Below are positions 17,456 to 25,566 of a stretch of DNA of 49,995 nt, one piece after another (the stretch's first letter is position 1; each line of letters begins with the position of its first letter). This stretch comes from an uncultured Bacteroidota bacterium (GTDB taxonomy: Bacteria > Bacteroidota > Bacteroidia > Chitinophagales > Chitinophagaceae): positions 1-49,995 of the forward strand of contig CAIRTW010000151.1 in assembly GCA_903881585.1 (NCBI GenBank), written 5' to 3'. The notes beneath the pieces are model-generated. The model saw nothing but the letters and a program-made list of their open reading frames with translations. It did not search any database and was not told the origin of the DNA. Position numbers and translations under genes: made by a program.

Positions 17456-19414
17456 TTATTGGGCCAGGTCAAGCAGCATAGCCTTTGCCCGCTCATTGGC
17501 CGGATGCTTTTTGAGCAGGTGTTCCAGTTGCTTGCGGGCCAGTTCAGACTTTCCGTTACTGTGATACCATACCGCCATATTTAGCAGGTTTTGCTCATAG
17601 TCAGGGTCCAGGCCATCAGCGCGTTTCAGGTAATCATAGGCCATGGTGTTATTGCCTTGCTGCATGTAGATGTAGCCGAGGTTCGTGTTCGCACTGATGT
17701 GATTGGGGTTTTCGCTGGTCACAAATTCAAACACCTTTTGAGCTTCGGGTATTTTATTCAGTGCAAGCAGACAAATACCATATTTATTTTCAAAGTCGGG
17801 TGAATATTTCCATATCTCTGTGGCGCGCTGATACCACGGTAGCGCGCTATCTGGCTTTTGTAATTGGTAGTATGCTTCGCCTATACGGTAGGCAGTCCAC
17901 GCATCATTGATGACTGGTGGGTGCAACTGTGCGGCATAGCCGGTTATTTTCTGATAGTCTTTAAGCAGGTAGTACACCCTAATGTAATCACGGTTCTGCT
18001 TTTTGGTGGCCTCGATATTACTTTGTCTGCCGAGATATAATAATGCAGAATCGAGCAATTCTTTAGACTGTGCATACCGCTCATAAAATTCAAGATAGCC
18101 GCGCGCCGTTGTGATGGCATCAGGGTTGTTGTTATTAAAGCATTTCATGCCCAGGAAAGCTGTTATCTTTTTGCTTACTGTATCCGCTGCCGGGCGCTTG
18201 CGGATAAAATGGTCAGTAACCGCTACATGGGGTATATCTATACTGCTGTTGTGCGGCATATGACAGGCTACGCAGTCGTTATTTTTTGTTGCGCGCACCT
18301 GTGCTGTTTCTGTGCATTGCTGCTGGCCAGCAGCAGTGCCATGGCAACTTTGACAGGCGTTCAGGTATTGGTCTCTCGGGGTAAACTTCACGCTGACGTG
18401 TGGGTTATGACAGGTGATACAACTCATCTTGCCAGACTCGACAAAACACCGGCTTTTCTTCATTCGCTCCACATGCGATGCCATGATCATTTTATCCTGT
18501 GCGCCCTCATACTCCGGCATAAACACATTCATCACTTCAGAGAGTTTCATGCCCGGATGAAAGTCGAAAAATGTTTTCCCATCATTTAGCACCGTGATCC
18601 CCTGCAGGTGACAGCGCTGGCATACATTGTTTTGCAATTCGGTTGATAATCGTCTTGGGTTAACTATTGAATAGTCGGGGCCCTTTGAGGTATCGACTTG
18701 CGCATTTGTTTGACGTTCCAGCACATGTATGCTGCCGGGGCCATGGCAACGTTCACAGTCTATACCGGTTTTTAAGAGCGTATATTTATTCTGGCTGTTG
18801 GCTACAAAATCAGGGTAGCCATTATGACAACTCATACACTCTATCTGTATCATCCGCTGAAAGCGTGTACTGGCACCTTTTTCAAATCCCGGAGCAAGGT
18901 CCCACCGGTGTTTCTGCGTATAGAATGTGATGGGTGCCTGGTAGAGATAACCATTAACATCGAAGATATGGGAATTTGTATGCTGTCCGGACCCCACCAC
19001 ATAATCCACACGCTGTATCTGCTTGTGAACGGTGTCTCCATCCGCTACGCGGAATTCCATAATATAGAAAGAATCATCGACCCAATAAGGTTTGTAATAA
19101 TAGTCCAGAACTGAATCATAAACGAGCGCATGCGCGGGAGAAAAATCAGCAGCTGATTTCTGTTTTGTCGCAAACCCGAATGACTGCCCCATACCCGTCT
19201 GGATAAACGTTTGGTATATTGGCTCGTGGCAGCCCCGGCAGGTTTGCATACCTACGTAGTGGGCCGCAGTATCATAGACATTCTTCCACTTAGAGGTCTC
19301 CTGTGCATCGCCATCATCGTTTTTCGTTGTTGGTGTGTTGCAAAAAAATACCGGCAGTGTTATTGCGAACAAAGCAAGTGTGAGTAATATTTTGCGGAGG
19401 AGGTGGGAGGGCAT
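17456..19414 (-). CDS. Seven-heme c-type cytochrome lipoprotein with C-terminal TPRs
   Basis: A 652-residue exported redox protein. The leader ends in a lipobox-like LPVFFC (Cys25), so it is probably lipid-anchored. Seven CXXCH heme-attachment motifs begin at residues 59, 193, 220, 265, 332, 354 and 381; the spacing recalls the cytochrome c554/multiheme family. Additional His residues (for example HTNSH near 145) could be distal ligands. From about 500 to the C-terminus it changes to TPR helices (AYRIGEAYYQLQKPDSALPW; NLGYIYMQQGNNTMAYDYL), a protein-protein interaction scaffold. It should carry electrons in the periplasm or at the outer membrane; partner and substrate cannot be deduced. It follows vapC by 13 bp but is unlikely to depend on it. 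Confidence 0.88.
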   Translation of the reverse strand: MPSHLLRKILLTLALFAITLPVFFCNTPTTKNDDGDAQETSKWKNVYDTAAHYVGMQTCRGCHEPIYQTFIQTGMGQSFGFATKQKSAADFSPAHALVYDSVLDYYYKPYWVDDSFYIMEFRVADGDTVHKQIQRVDYVVGSGQHTNSHIFDVNGYLYQAPITFYTQKHRWDLAPGFEKGASTRFQRMIQIECMSCHNGYPDFVANSQNKYTLLKTGIDCERCHGPGSIHVLERQTNAQVDTSKGPDYSIVNPRRLSTELQNNVCQRCHLQGITVLNDGKTFFDFHPGMKLSEVMNVFMPEYEGAQDKMIMASHVERMKKSRCFVESGKMSCITCHNPHVSVKFTPRDQYLNACQSCHGTAAGQQQCTETAQVRATKNNDCVACHMPHNSSIDIPHVAVTDHFIRKRPAADTVSKKITAFLGMKCFNNNNPDAITTARGYLEFYERYAQSKELLDSALLYLGRQSNIEATKKQNRDYIRVYYLLKDYQKITGYAAQLHPPVINDAWTAYRIGEAYYQLQKPDSALPWYQRATEIWKYSPDFENKYGICLLALNKIPEAQKVFEFVTSENPNHISANTNLGYIYMQQGNNTMAYDYLKRADGLDPDYEQNLLNMAVWYHSNGKSELARKQLEHLLKKHPANERAKAMLLDLAQ

Positions 19415-19427
19415 GGGGGTACAAAAT

Positions 19428-19802
19428 CTAGTGTAATTTTATACCAGGAATAAATTTAAAATCCTTCTTATTATACGTAAATAATGGCAGCTTATATATA
19501 ACGCTCATTGCACCAATTATTGCATCGGGAATTTGCAAATTATGAGATAGCTTAAAAGCATGTATCAGTTCAATTGCCTTTTCGGATACCTCGCTATTAA
19601 AGTGAATGATATTATACTGCTTCACTTTTTTTTCCATTAGTTGCAAGTCCTTTTTATTCTCCATTCCCCTATATAATTCCATCACAGAGACTGAAGACAT
19701 AAGTACATTTTCATTACCTATTGCTTTCAATTCATCAACTGCATGGGGCAGTTCTTTAAATAAAGAGATAAATATGTTCGTATCACAAATTACTAAGCTC
19801 AT
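19428..19802 (-). CDS. vapC: VapC-type PIN-domain toxin
   Basis: A 124-residue PIN-domain ribonuclease. The N-terminal strand LVICDTNIFISLF gives the first catalytic Asp (Asp7); SVSVMELYRGM gives the conserved Glu; LQIPDAIIGAMS gives the third acid. VapC toxins cut tRNA or rRNA and are held inactive by VapB. The start at 19802 makes a classic 4-base ATGA overlap with vapB; a longer start at 19817 would add five residues and is less likely. The motif set is complete, so it should be active. Confidence 0.87.
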   Translation of the reverse strand: MSLVICDTNIFISLFKELPHAVDELKAIGNENVLMSSVSVMELYRGMENKKDLQLMEKKVKQYNIIHFNSEVSEKAIELIHAFKLSHNLQIPDAIIGAMSVIYKLPLFTYNKKDFKFIPGIKLH

Positions 19803-20044
19803 AGCCTGTTTCCCCACGCATTTTTACGAAGCTCTTCCAATGATATATCCCTTCCTTTCCAGATGCCGGCTAAAGCTGTTACATCAGGTTTTTCAGCAAA
19901 AACTATTGGCAACGAAGGGTCAATATCGCTTTTTGCCTTCTTTTTCGCTTTGGGGAGCTCTACAACAAAATCAAGATATTTCGCAAAATCTTTTAGCGCC
20001 TCAAGCACTTTTGCATTTTTATATTTTATGATCACTTCCGGCAT
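19799..20044 (-). CDS. vapB: VapB-like antitoxin
   Basis: An 81-residue protein directly upstream of and overlapping vapC by four bases, so the antitoxin role rests on position and size. It has an N-terminal VIIKYKNAKVLEALKDFAKY segment, a lysine-rich middle (PKAKKKAKSD), and a C-terminal ALAGIWKGRDISLEELRKNA that resembles the toxin-binding tail of antitoxins paired with PIN toxins. I do not see a clear ribbon-helix-helix or AbrB DNA-binding fold. A TATATTTG -7 box precedes it. Confidence 0.78.
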   Translation of the reverse strand: MPEVIIKYKNAKVLEALKDFAKYLDFVVELPKAKKKAKSDIDPSLPIVFAEKPDVTALAGIWKGRDISLEELRKNAWGNRL

Positions 20045-20067
20045 AATTCATTTCTATTGTCTTATGA

Positions 20068-20075
20068 CAAATATA
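20068..20075 (-). promoter_or_regulatory. -7 promoter box of vapBC
   Basis: TATATTTG on the minus strand matches TAnnTTTG, 23 bases from the vapB ATG at 20044. Confidence 0.55.
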
Positions 20076-20194
20076 CCTGAAAATTTCTACTGATTTTTTC
20101 GCTGCGATTCATTTTATACACTTTGAATAAGTGTGATAGTGTCTCACTATTATGAAATGATAATATATTGCTTGCTCCGTAAGATAAAATTCTC

Positions 20195-20629
20195 TTAATT
20201 CTTGCCAAAAGAAACCAGTTGCCGGAATCGATCAATGTCCCATACACCGATTAAATACTGTTTAAAAAATAGCTTTTCATTGTAAAATATTTTCAGACAA
20301 ACACGCCTTGGACTATATCTATTACCAATTTTGAATTTAAAATCACTGGTTGCTCCTGTAATAATTTTTTCTTCATTTTTCTCCTTATAAAACAAAGACA
20401 AAAGATTATTATCAACAAGTACGCGGGTTATATAAAACCTCTGCTTTGCTACAAACTGAAAATAAAGTATAGAAAAATACAAGCTAGCACAGCAAGCGCC
20501 AAACAACCACGCGGATTTAATACCGCAGCTAATAATAATGACTGCCGAAATAATAAGATACAAGCGAACCTGCTTTTTAATCCTTATCCCATAAGGAGTG
20601 AATTCCGGTACTCGTATTTCCTGATCCAT
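20195..20629 (-). CDS. Hypothetical protein with two membrane segments
   Basis: I do not recognise this 144-residue protein. Two adjacent hydrophobic segments (about 22-40 LYLIISAVIIISCGIKSAW and 42-60 FGACCASLYFSILYFQF) form a hairpin anchor near the N-terminus. The rest is a soluble, basic, strand-rich domain of about 80 residues (FYITRVLVDNNLLSLFYKEKN onward), recalling small PH-like membrane proteins. It follows tyrS by 16 bp on the same strand and may be co-transcribed with it. Base composition is more AT-rich than tyrS, which suggests a later arrival. Function unknown. Confidence 0.6.
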   Translation of the reverse strand: MDQEIRVPEFTPYGIRIKKQVRLYLIISAVIIISCGIKSAWLFGACCASLYFSILYFQFVAKQRFYITRVLVDNNLLSLFYKEKNEEKIITGATSDFKFKIGNRYSPRRVCLKIFYNEKLFFKQYLIGVWDIDRFRQLVSFGKN

Positions 20630-20645
20630 CCGTATAGTTCAAAGG

Positions 20646-21923
20646 TTACCCAAACATCGCCAGCGTATAATCCTTCTTACCCTTTTGTACCAGCACATAT
20701 TTATCATTGAGCAGGTGCTGTGATGTTATCTTAAAATCAAGCCCAACCACCTTCTCTTTATTGATACTCACACCGCCGTTTTGCAGCATCTTTTTCGCCT
20801 CGCCTTTTGAGGCGAATACCCCGCTTTCTGCAAGGAAAGTGATGAGGTCAAGGCCATCGGTAAGAGTGGCCAGGGTACCCGTCACTTGTGGTACTCCATC
20901 CATTACCTCCAGCAGTTGTTGTTCACTTAGTGAGCGCAGCACTTCTACTGATGATTGGCCGAAGAGTATTTCCGATGCTTGTTTTGCAAAGGCAAGGTCT
21001 TCTTCGCTGTGTACCATTATCGTCATTTCATCGGCTATTGCTTTTTGCAGTTTGCGTTGGTGCGGTGCAGTCTCATGCTCAGCTATCAGGGCCTTTATTT
21101 CGCCCACCGGCTTAAAAGAAAACACCAGCGCCATTTTCGCAGCATCAGCATCTGGCAGATTGAGCCAGAATTGGTAGAACTTGTATGGCGACGTCCGGTT
21201 CCTGTCCAGCCATACATTACCGCTCTCCGACTTGCCAAATTTACTGCCATCGCTTTTTGTGATCAGTGTGCAGGTAAATGCAAACGCATCCGGCCCGCCC
21301 TTGCGGCGGATAAGCTCGGTGCCCGTCACTATGTTGCCCCATTGGTCTGCACCGCCCATCTGCAACTTCACATTGTGCTGGCTGCACAGGTGGAAGAAGT
21401 CGTAGCCTTGTATGAGTTGGTAGGTGAACTCCGTAAACGACATGCCGGTTTCCAGGCGTTTTTGCACGGAGTCTTTGGCCAGCATGTAGTTGATGGAAAT
21501 ATGCTTGCCGACATCACGTATAAAATCCAGGAAAGAAAAATCCTTGAACCAGTCATAGTTATTTACTAAGACAGCGCCGTTAGCCTCACCATCACTGAAA
21601 TCAAGAAAGCGTTCTAACTGGCTGCGGATACCATCACAGTTTTTGCGGATAGTTTCTACGTCCAGCAGGTTACGTTCCTGCGACTTGCCGGAAGGATCGC
21701 CGATCATACCGGTGGCACCACCAACCAGCGCATAGGGCTTATGCCCGGCGCGCTGTAGCCGCATAAGCAGTGTTATGGGCAGCAGACTGCCCACATGCAG
21801 ACTATCGGCAGTAGGGTCAAAGCCAATGTAGCCTGAGGTCATTTCTTTCATCAGTTGTTCTTCAGTACCCGGCATAATATCCTGCACGAGGTTTCTTTGC
21901 TGTAATTCTGCTATTAAGTTCAT
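20646..21923 (-). CDS. tyrS: Tyrosyl-tRNA synthetase
   Basis: This enzyme charges tRNA-Tyr. The 425-residue class I synthetase has the HIGH-type signature HVGSLLP in the Rossmann fold, the tyrosine-binding region YQLIQGYDFFHL and QMGGADQWGNI, the KMSKS-type loop KFGKSESGNVW, and a C-terminal S4-like RNA-binding domain (KMLQNGGVSINKEKVVG). The start at 21923 is preferred over the in-frame ATG at 21956 because the TATTTTTG -7 box lies between them. Length is normal for TyrRS. It may drive the 144-residue membrane protein downstream. Confidence 0.96.
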   Translation of the reverse strand: MNLIAELQQRNLVQDIMPGTEEQLMKEMTSGYIGFDPTADSLHVGSLLPITLLMRLQRAGHKPYALVGGATGMIGDPSGKSQERNLLDVETIRKNCDGIRSQLERFLDFSDGEANGAVLVNNYDWFKDFSFLDFIRDVGKHISINYMLAKDSVQKRLETGMSFTEFTYQLIQGYDFFHLCSQHNVKLQMGGADQWGNIVTGTELIRRKGGPDAFAFTCTLITKSDGSKFGKSESGNVWLDRNRTSPYKFYQFWLNLPDADAAKMALVFSFKPVGEIKALIAEHETAPHQRKLQKAIADEMTIMVHSEEDLAFAKQASEILFGQSSVEVLRSLSEQQLLEVMDGVPQVTGTLATLTDGLDLITFLAESGVFASKGEAKKMLQNGGVSINKEKVVGLDFKITSQHLLNDKYVLVQKGKKDYTLAMFG

Positions 21924-21944
21924 CAAAATGTAGTTATCAGGCGG

Positions 21945-21952
21945 CAAAAATA
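21945..21952 (-). promoter_or_regulatory. -7 promoter box of tyrS
   Basis: TATTTTTG on the minus strand matches TAnnTTTG, 21 bases before the chosen ATG at 21923. It excludes the upstream ATG at 21956. Confidence 0.6.
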
Positions 21953-22118
21953 ACATTTACGCCTGCCTTTGAGGTATATTATTTTAAGCGCATATTTTAT
22001 TTGAAAATATTATTTTCACCTTGCCAGATTAATTTGATTTGTGATTTGTTTTATTATTCCGAATTTTGTTTCTATCTTTCGGTATTACTTGCGTTACTAC
22101 TTAACAAAAATTTAAGCG

Positions 22119-23006
22119 TTGAAACGAATATTACTCTCTTTAGCTCTGTTTCTGCCGTTCTGCCTACAGGCACAATCTTACGATTTCAGCCACATAGGCT
22201 CAACAGAGCATCATGAAATAGGCCTTACTTTGGGCGTTGCAAATTATTATGGCGATCTTCAGCCGAAACTGTTTCCGAATTACGGCTACCAGCCTATGGT
22301 TGGCATTGTTTATAAGTACTTTGTAAGCCCTCACGTCGGGTTCAGGCTTAATGCATCTTACACCAATCTTTCTGCCGCAGACAGCCTTAGCAGCATACCT
22401 ACCAACCAGCAACGTAATCTTAGTTTCGCTACCCATTTGTTCGAGTTTTCCGGTGCTATGGAGATCAATTTTTTACCGATCGAAGTGATGAGGCACAAGG
22501 CCACTCCTTACATTTTTGGAGGCATAGGCGCATTCTATTTCAATCCACGGGCGCAGGATGCAGCCGGAGATGTCGTTTACCTGAGGCCGCTGAGCACCGA
22601 GGGCGAAGGATTGCCTATGTATCCCGACCGCAAGCAATACAGCCTCGTAAATATTGCCTTCCCATTTGGTGGCGGCTTTAAGTTCTTCATCGGCAAAACC
22701 ATCATGCTCACTACCGAGATCGGTTTCCGCTACACGAATACGGACTACCTGGACGATGTAAGCAAATCATACGTAAACCTGGATACATTGCAGGCTTACA
22801 AAGGAAAGATCGCGAAGCAAATGTCTTACCGTGGTAATACTGTTGCTAACTGGAACGGTGATAATCCTAACTATGGTTTCCAGCGCGGCGACAGCAAATC
22901 GAATGACTGGTATTGGTACGGCAACGTTACGGTTACCATATTCTTCCGTGCTTTCGGCAATCCAAAGGAGTATATCAAGACGAGGTGCCCTGGATTTTTC
23001 AGGTAA
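22119..23006 (+). CDS. DUF6089 family outer membrane barrel protein
   Basis: A 295-residue exported protein starting at a TTG codon; the predicted leader KRILLSLALFLPFCLQAQ begins directly there and no in-frame ATG serves better. The mature part starts YDFSHIGSTEHHEIGLTLGV and continues in alternating strands with ANYYGDLQP, FVSPHVGFRLNASYTNLS and ATPYIFGGIGAFYFNP, matching DUF6089, a small Bacteroidota porin-like family. It should be an eight- to ten-stranded outer membrane barrel. A near-consensus -7 box (TATCTTTC) lies at 22073-22080, leaving a leader of about 35 bases. The stop codon overlaps the first bases of the 23005-23215 repeat element. Confidence 0.82.
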   Translation: MKRILLSLALFLPFCLQAQSYDFSHIGSTEHHEIGLTLGVANYYGDLQPKLFPNYGYQPMVGIVYKYFVSPHVGFRLNASYTNLSAADSLSSIPTNQQRNLSFATHLFEFSGAMEINFLPIEVMRHKATPYIFGGIGAFYFNPRAQDAAGDVVYLRPLSTEGEGLPMYPDRKQYSLVNIAFPFGGGFKFFIGKTIMLTTEIGFRYTNTDYLDDVSKSYVNLDTLQAYKGKIAKQMSYRGNTVANWNGDNPNYGFQRGDSKSNDWYWYGNVTVTIFFRAFGNPKEYIKTRCPGFFR

Positions 23007-23215
23007 CCCCAAACCCCTCCCGATAAAAAATCGGGACCTTGTTCCGGGGCTTCGCTGGTGTGCTAAACTTCATCTGCATAAAACAGCTCATCCTTATTGC
23101 GGGTTCGACTCTTTTGAACAGTCTATTCTTGCACTATGCGATTTAGGCTTTTCTATTGAATTTTATGGGGAAAGCCCCTCCTGCCTGACGGCAGGCAGGT
23201 TAGGAGTTTGAGGTT
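23005..23215. mobile_element. MITE-like element between the DUF6089 gene and ispG
   Basis: The ends are inverted: AACCCCAAACCCCT at the left and its counterpart (reverse complement AACCTCAAACTCCT) at the right, each followed inward by a hairpin and then GGGGCTT. The left arm holds CCCGAT/ATCGGG (23019-23035); the right arm holds CTGCCTGACGGCAGGCAGG (23181-23199). No coding frame is convincing inside. The left end overlaps the upstream stop codon, and the right end stops five bases before the ispG -7 box. It shares end and subterminal sequence with 41548-41673. Confidence 0.7.
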
Positions 23216-23220
23216 TTACC

Positions 23221-23228
23221 TACCTTTG
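23221..23228 (+). promoter_or_regulatory. -7 promoter box of ispG
   Basis: TACCTTTG matches TAnnTTTG and ends four bases before the ATG at 23233, so the transcript should be leaderless. Its upstream promoter half would lie inside the repeat element. Confidence 0.65.
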
Positions 23229-23232
23229 CGGC

Positions 23233-25260
23233 ATGTTGCAACAATATTGCGCTTCGCTCACAGAATACAAGCGTTTACGTACACGGGAAGTAAAGATCGG
23301 CAACCTGCTTATAGGTAATGGCCACCCGATCCGGATACAAACCATGACCACTACTGATACTATGGATACCGCTGCTACGGTGGCGCAGAGCATCCGTTGT
23401 ATAGAGGCTGGTGCGGAGCTGGTGCGCATCACAGCGCCCAGCAAGAACGAAGCGGAAAACCTGCTGAATATAAAGAATGAATTGCGTGCCAAAGGCTATG
23501 ATACGCCGCTCATCGCCGATATTCACTTCACCCCCAATGCTGCCGAGATCGCTGCCCGTATTGTTGAAAAGGTGCGTGTAAACCCGGGCAACTATATAGA
23601 CAAAAAGAAGTTTGACTTTATTGATTATACCGACGCGGAATATGCCAGTGAAACTGATCGCATCCGGCAGCGGTTCACACCACTGGTACGCATATGCAGG
23701 GAGTATGGCACTGCTATGCGCATAGGCACTAACCATGGTTCACTCAGCGACCGCATCATGAGCCGCTATGGTGATACACCGATAGGAATGGTGGAGAGCG
23801 CAATGGAGTTCCTGCGAATAGCACGGGACGAAAGCTATCACCAGATCGTACTCAGCATGAAGTCGAGCAACCCGCTGGTGATGGTGCAGGCATACCGGCT
23901 GCTGGTACAAAAGATGGATGAGGAATTCGGGGAGTGCTACCCACTGCACCTGGGCGTTACAGAAGCCGGCGATGGCGAAGACGGGCGCATCAAGAGCGCT
24001 ATCGGCATCGGCACCTTGCTGGAAGATGGCATAGGAGATACTATACGCGTTTCACTTACCGAAGACCCTGAGTTTGAGATACCTGTTTGCCGCGATATTG
24101 TAAAGCGATACTCTTTAAGGGAAATTCCAAATTCTAAATACCAAAATACAAAGCCCAACCTCTCCCTGAGCGAAGCCGAAGGGCCAAATTCCATTAGCTC
24201 TGATCTCCAGATGCCCAACCCTTTGCCGTATGATCCATTTTCGTACAGGCGCAGAGCTGCAACTAGTGTGCAGCACATAGGCAGCCATCATGTACCTGTA
24301 GTAGTAGCAGACTACAGTATGGACAATGCGATTACCCCTAAGAGCCTGGAGCAGATAGGATATACCTACAACGAGGCCACCGACAAATGGACAATAGCCG
24401 ATGTGGCTGCTGACTATATATATACCGGCAACAAAACAATCAATTTTGCGCTGCCAGGAACGCTGCAGATGATCTGTGATAGCGCCTCCTATCAAGGTGC
24501 AGAGAAGCACCATCCCATAGTGCGGTGGGGCATTGATACTACATCTGAGCGCGTACATTTTGTACTTGCCGATGTGAACCAGGACACTACCGGGCTTGCG
24601 GCTTATCTTAAAGGCGCACCAGGTGCAGTGTTGGTACTGAGCAGTTCGGCTGCCAATGCGATGCAGTCTATTCGTTGCTTCCTGGCCGCTCTTACTTCGG
24701 AAGGAGCTAGCTGTCCTGTATTACTGAAAACAGAGAGCAGTGACAACACAGTGGATGAGCAACTGATACATTTCGCAACCGACTGCGGCGGCTTGTTCCT
24801 TGATGGCTTTGGCGATGGTATATGGCTGGTAAATGCCAGCAACAGCCTTGAGACAAGTAAGGTCAGCGGGCGCACTTACCTTGAAGTGAAAAGCAACAAA
24901 CAGTTCCTCAACAATACAGCCTTCTCCATTCTGCAGGCCACGCGCACGCGCATCAGCAAGACGGAATATATCAGCTGCCCAAGCTGTGGCCGCACCCTGT
25001 TTGACCTGCAGGAGACCACTGCGAAGATCAGGGCAGCGACCAATCACCTGAAGGGTGTGAAGATCGCGATAATGGGCTGTATAGTGAACGGGCCGGGCGA
25101 AATGGCAGATGCCGACTTTGGCTATGTGGGCAGCGGGCCCGGCAAGATCACACTGTACAAAGGCAAAGAGGTGATGAAACGCAATGTGCCGAGCGATGTA
25201 GCCGTGGATGAGCTTATCCAGCTGCTGCGGGAGAGTGAGGCGTGGGTGGAGGTTAGCTAG
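23233..25260 (+). CDS. ispG: (E)-4-hydroxy-3-methylbut-2-enyl diphosphate synthase (large type)
   Basis: IspG (GcpE) converts methylerythritol cyclodiphosphate to HMBPP in the MEP isoprenoid pathway using a [4Fe-4S] cluster. This 675-residue form has the TIM-barrel domain (about 15-295, IRIQTMTTTDTMDT, VRINPG-like VRVNPGNY), the central extra domain found in Bacteroidota, Chlamydia and plants (about 340-570), and the C-terminal iron-sulfur domain. The cluster ligands are Cys582 and Cys585 (SCPSCGRT) and Cys616 (GCIVNGPGE), with Glu623. Oddity: residues about 297-320, between the barrel and the YDPFSYRRR start of the central domain, are encoded by an intergenic-type repeat (24121-24192). The frame stays open, so the enzyme is probably functional with a longer linker. 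Confidence 0.94.
   Translation: MLQQYCASLTEYKRLRTREVKIGNLLIGNGHPIRIQTMTTTDTMDTAATVAQSIRCIEAGAELVRITAPSKNEAENLLNIKNELRAKGYDTPLIADIHFTPNAAEIAARIVEKVRVNPGNYIDKKKFDFIDYTDAEYASETDRIRQRFTPLVRICREYGTAMRIGTNHGSLSDRIMSRYGDTPIGMVESAMEFLRIARDESYHQIVLSMKSSNPLVMVQAYRLLVQKMDEEFGECYPLHLGVTEAGDGEDGRIKSAIGIGTLLEDGIGDTIRVSLTEDPEFEIPVCRDIVKRYSLREIPNSKYQNTKPNLSLSEAEGPNSISSDLQMPNPLPYDPFSYRRRAATSVQHIGSHHVPVVVADYSMDNAITPKSLEQIGYTYNEATDKWTIADVAADYIYTGNKTINFALPGTLQMICDSASYQGAEKHHPIVRWGIDTTSERVHFVLADVNQDTTGLAAYLKGAPGAVLVLSSSAANAMQSIRCFLAALTSEGASCPVLLKTESSDNTVDEQLIHFATDCGGLFLDGFGDGIWLVNASNSLETSKVSGRTYLEVKSNKQFLNNTAFSILQATRTRISKTEYISCPSCGRTLFDLQETTAKIRAATNHLKGVKIAIMGCIVNGPGEMADADFGYVGSGPGKITLYKGKEVMKRNVPSDVAVDELIQLLRESEAWVEVS
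24121..24192 (+). repeat. Dispersed intergenic-type repeat translated inside ispG
   Basis: The stretch begins GAAATTCCAAATTCTAAATA and contains CCCTGAGCGAAGCCGAAGGG, then returns to CCAAATTCC. AAATTCCAAATTC also occurs between genes at about 16527, and CCCTGAGCGAAG-type palindromes are, from memory, common between genes in Bacteroidota. It lies exactly in the linker between two IspG domains and keeps the frame. Confidence 0.6.
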
Positions 25261-25566
25261 CGCAGCAGACTTTAAAACCGTGCAGTATTTCTCCAGTCCA
25301 TTATGAGCATTGTATGTTGCGGGTGTTGGGTAGCCCGCTCCGGGGCATATCATCACTAGAAATACCGTTTTCTACAAAGCGGTAGCTCCTATCGGAGCAG
25401 TTCATATTATCATACAACACTTGGGTACACAGTAGCCTGAAAACATGGGACACTCCTTCGGTGAAGTTTCGGTGGCTAAAAGAGGTGTTACGCAGCTCTC
25501 ATTTTGTGAGATTGCTTCATTGCAACCAACGCACTGCGGCCTGGCTTTGTGACTCGCAATGACGAT
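25261..25566. other. 306-bp intergenic region between convergent genes, with repeats
   Basis: No gene was found. It contains a small hairpin GCTCC-TATC-GGAGC (25385-25398) and, at 25508-25566, a repeat of the widespread type running from GAGATTGCTTCATTGCAACC to ACTCGCAATGACG. The latter abuts the stop codon of the minus-strand lipoprotein gene with no gap. Confidence 0.65.

Noticed and set aside
23098..23118. tRNA-like GGGTTCGACTC in the 23005-23215 element
   Set aside because: The flanking bases do not pair into a T-arm and no acceptor or anticodon stem can be built around it.
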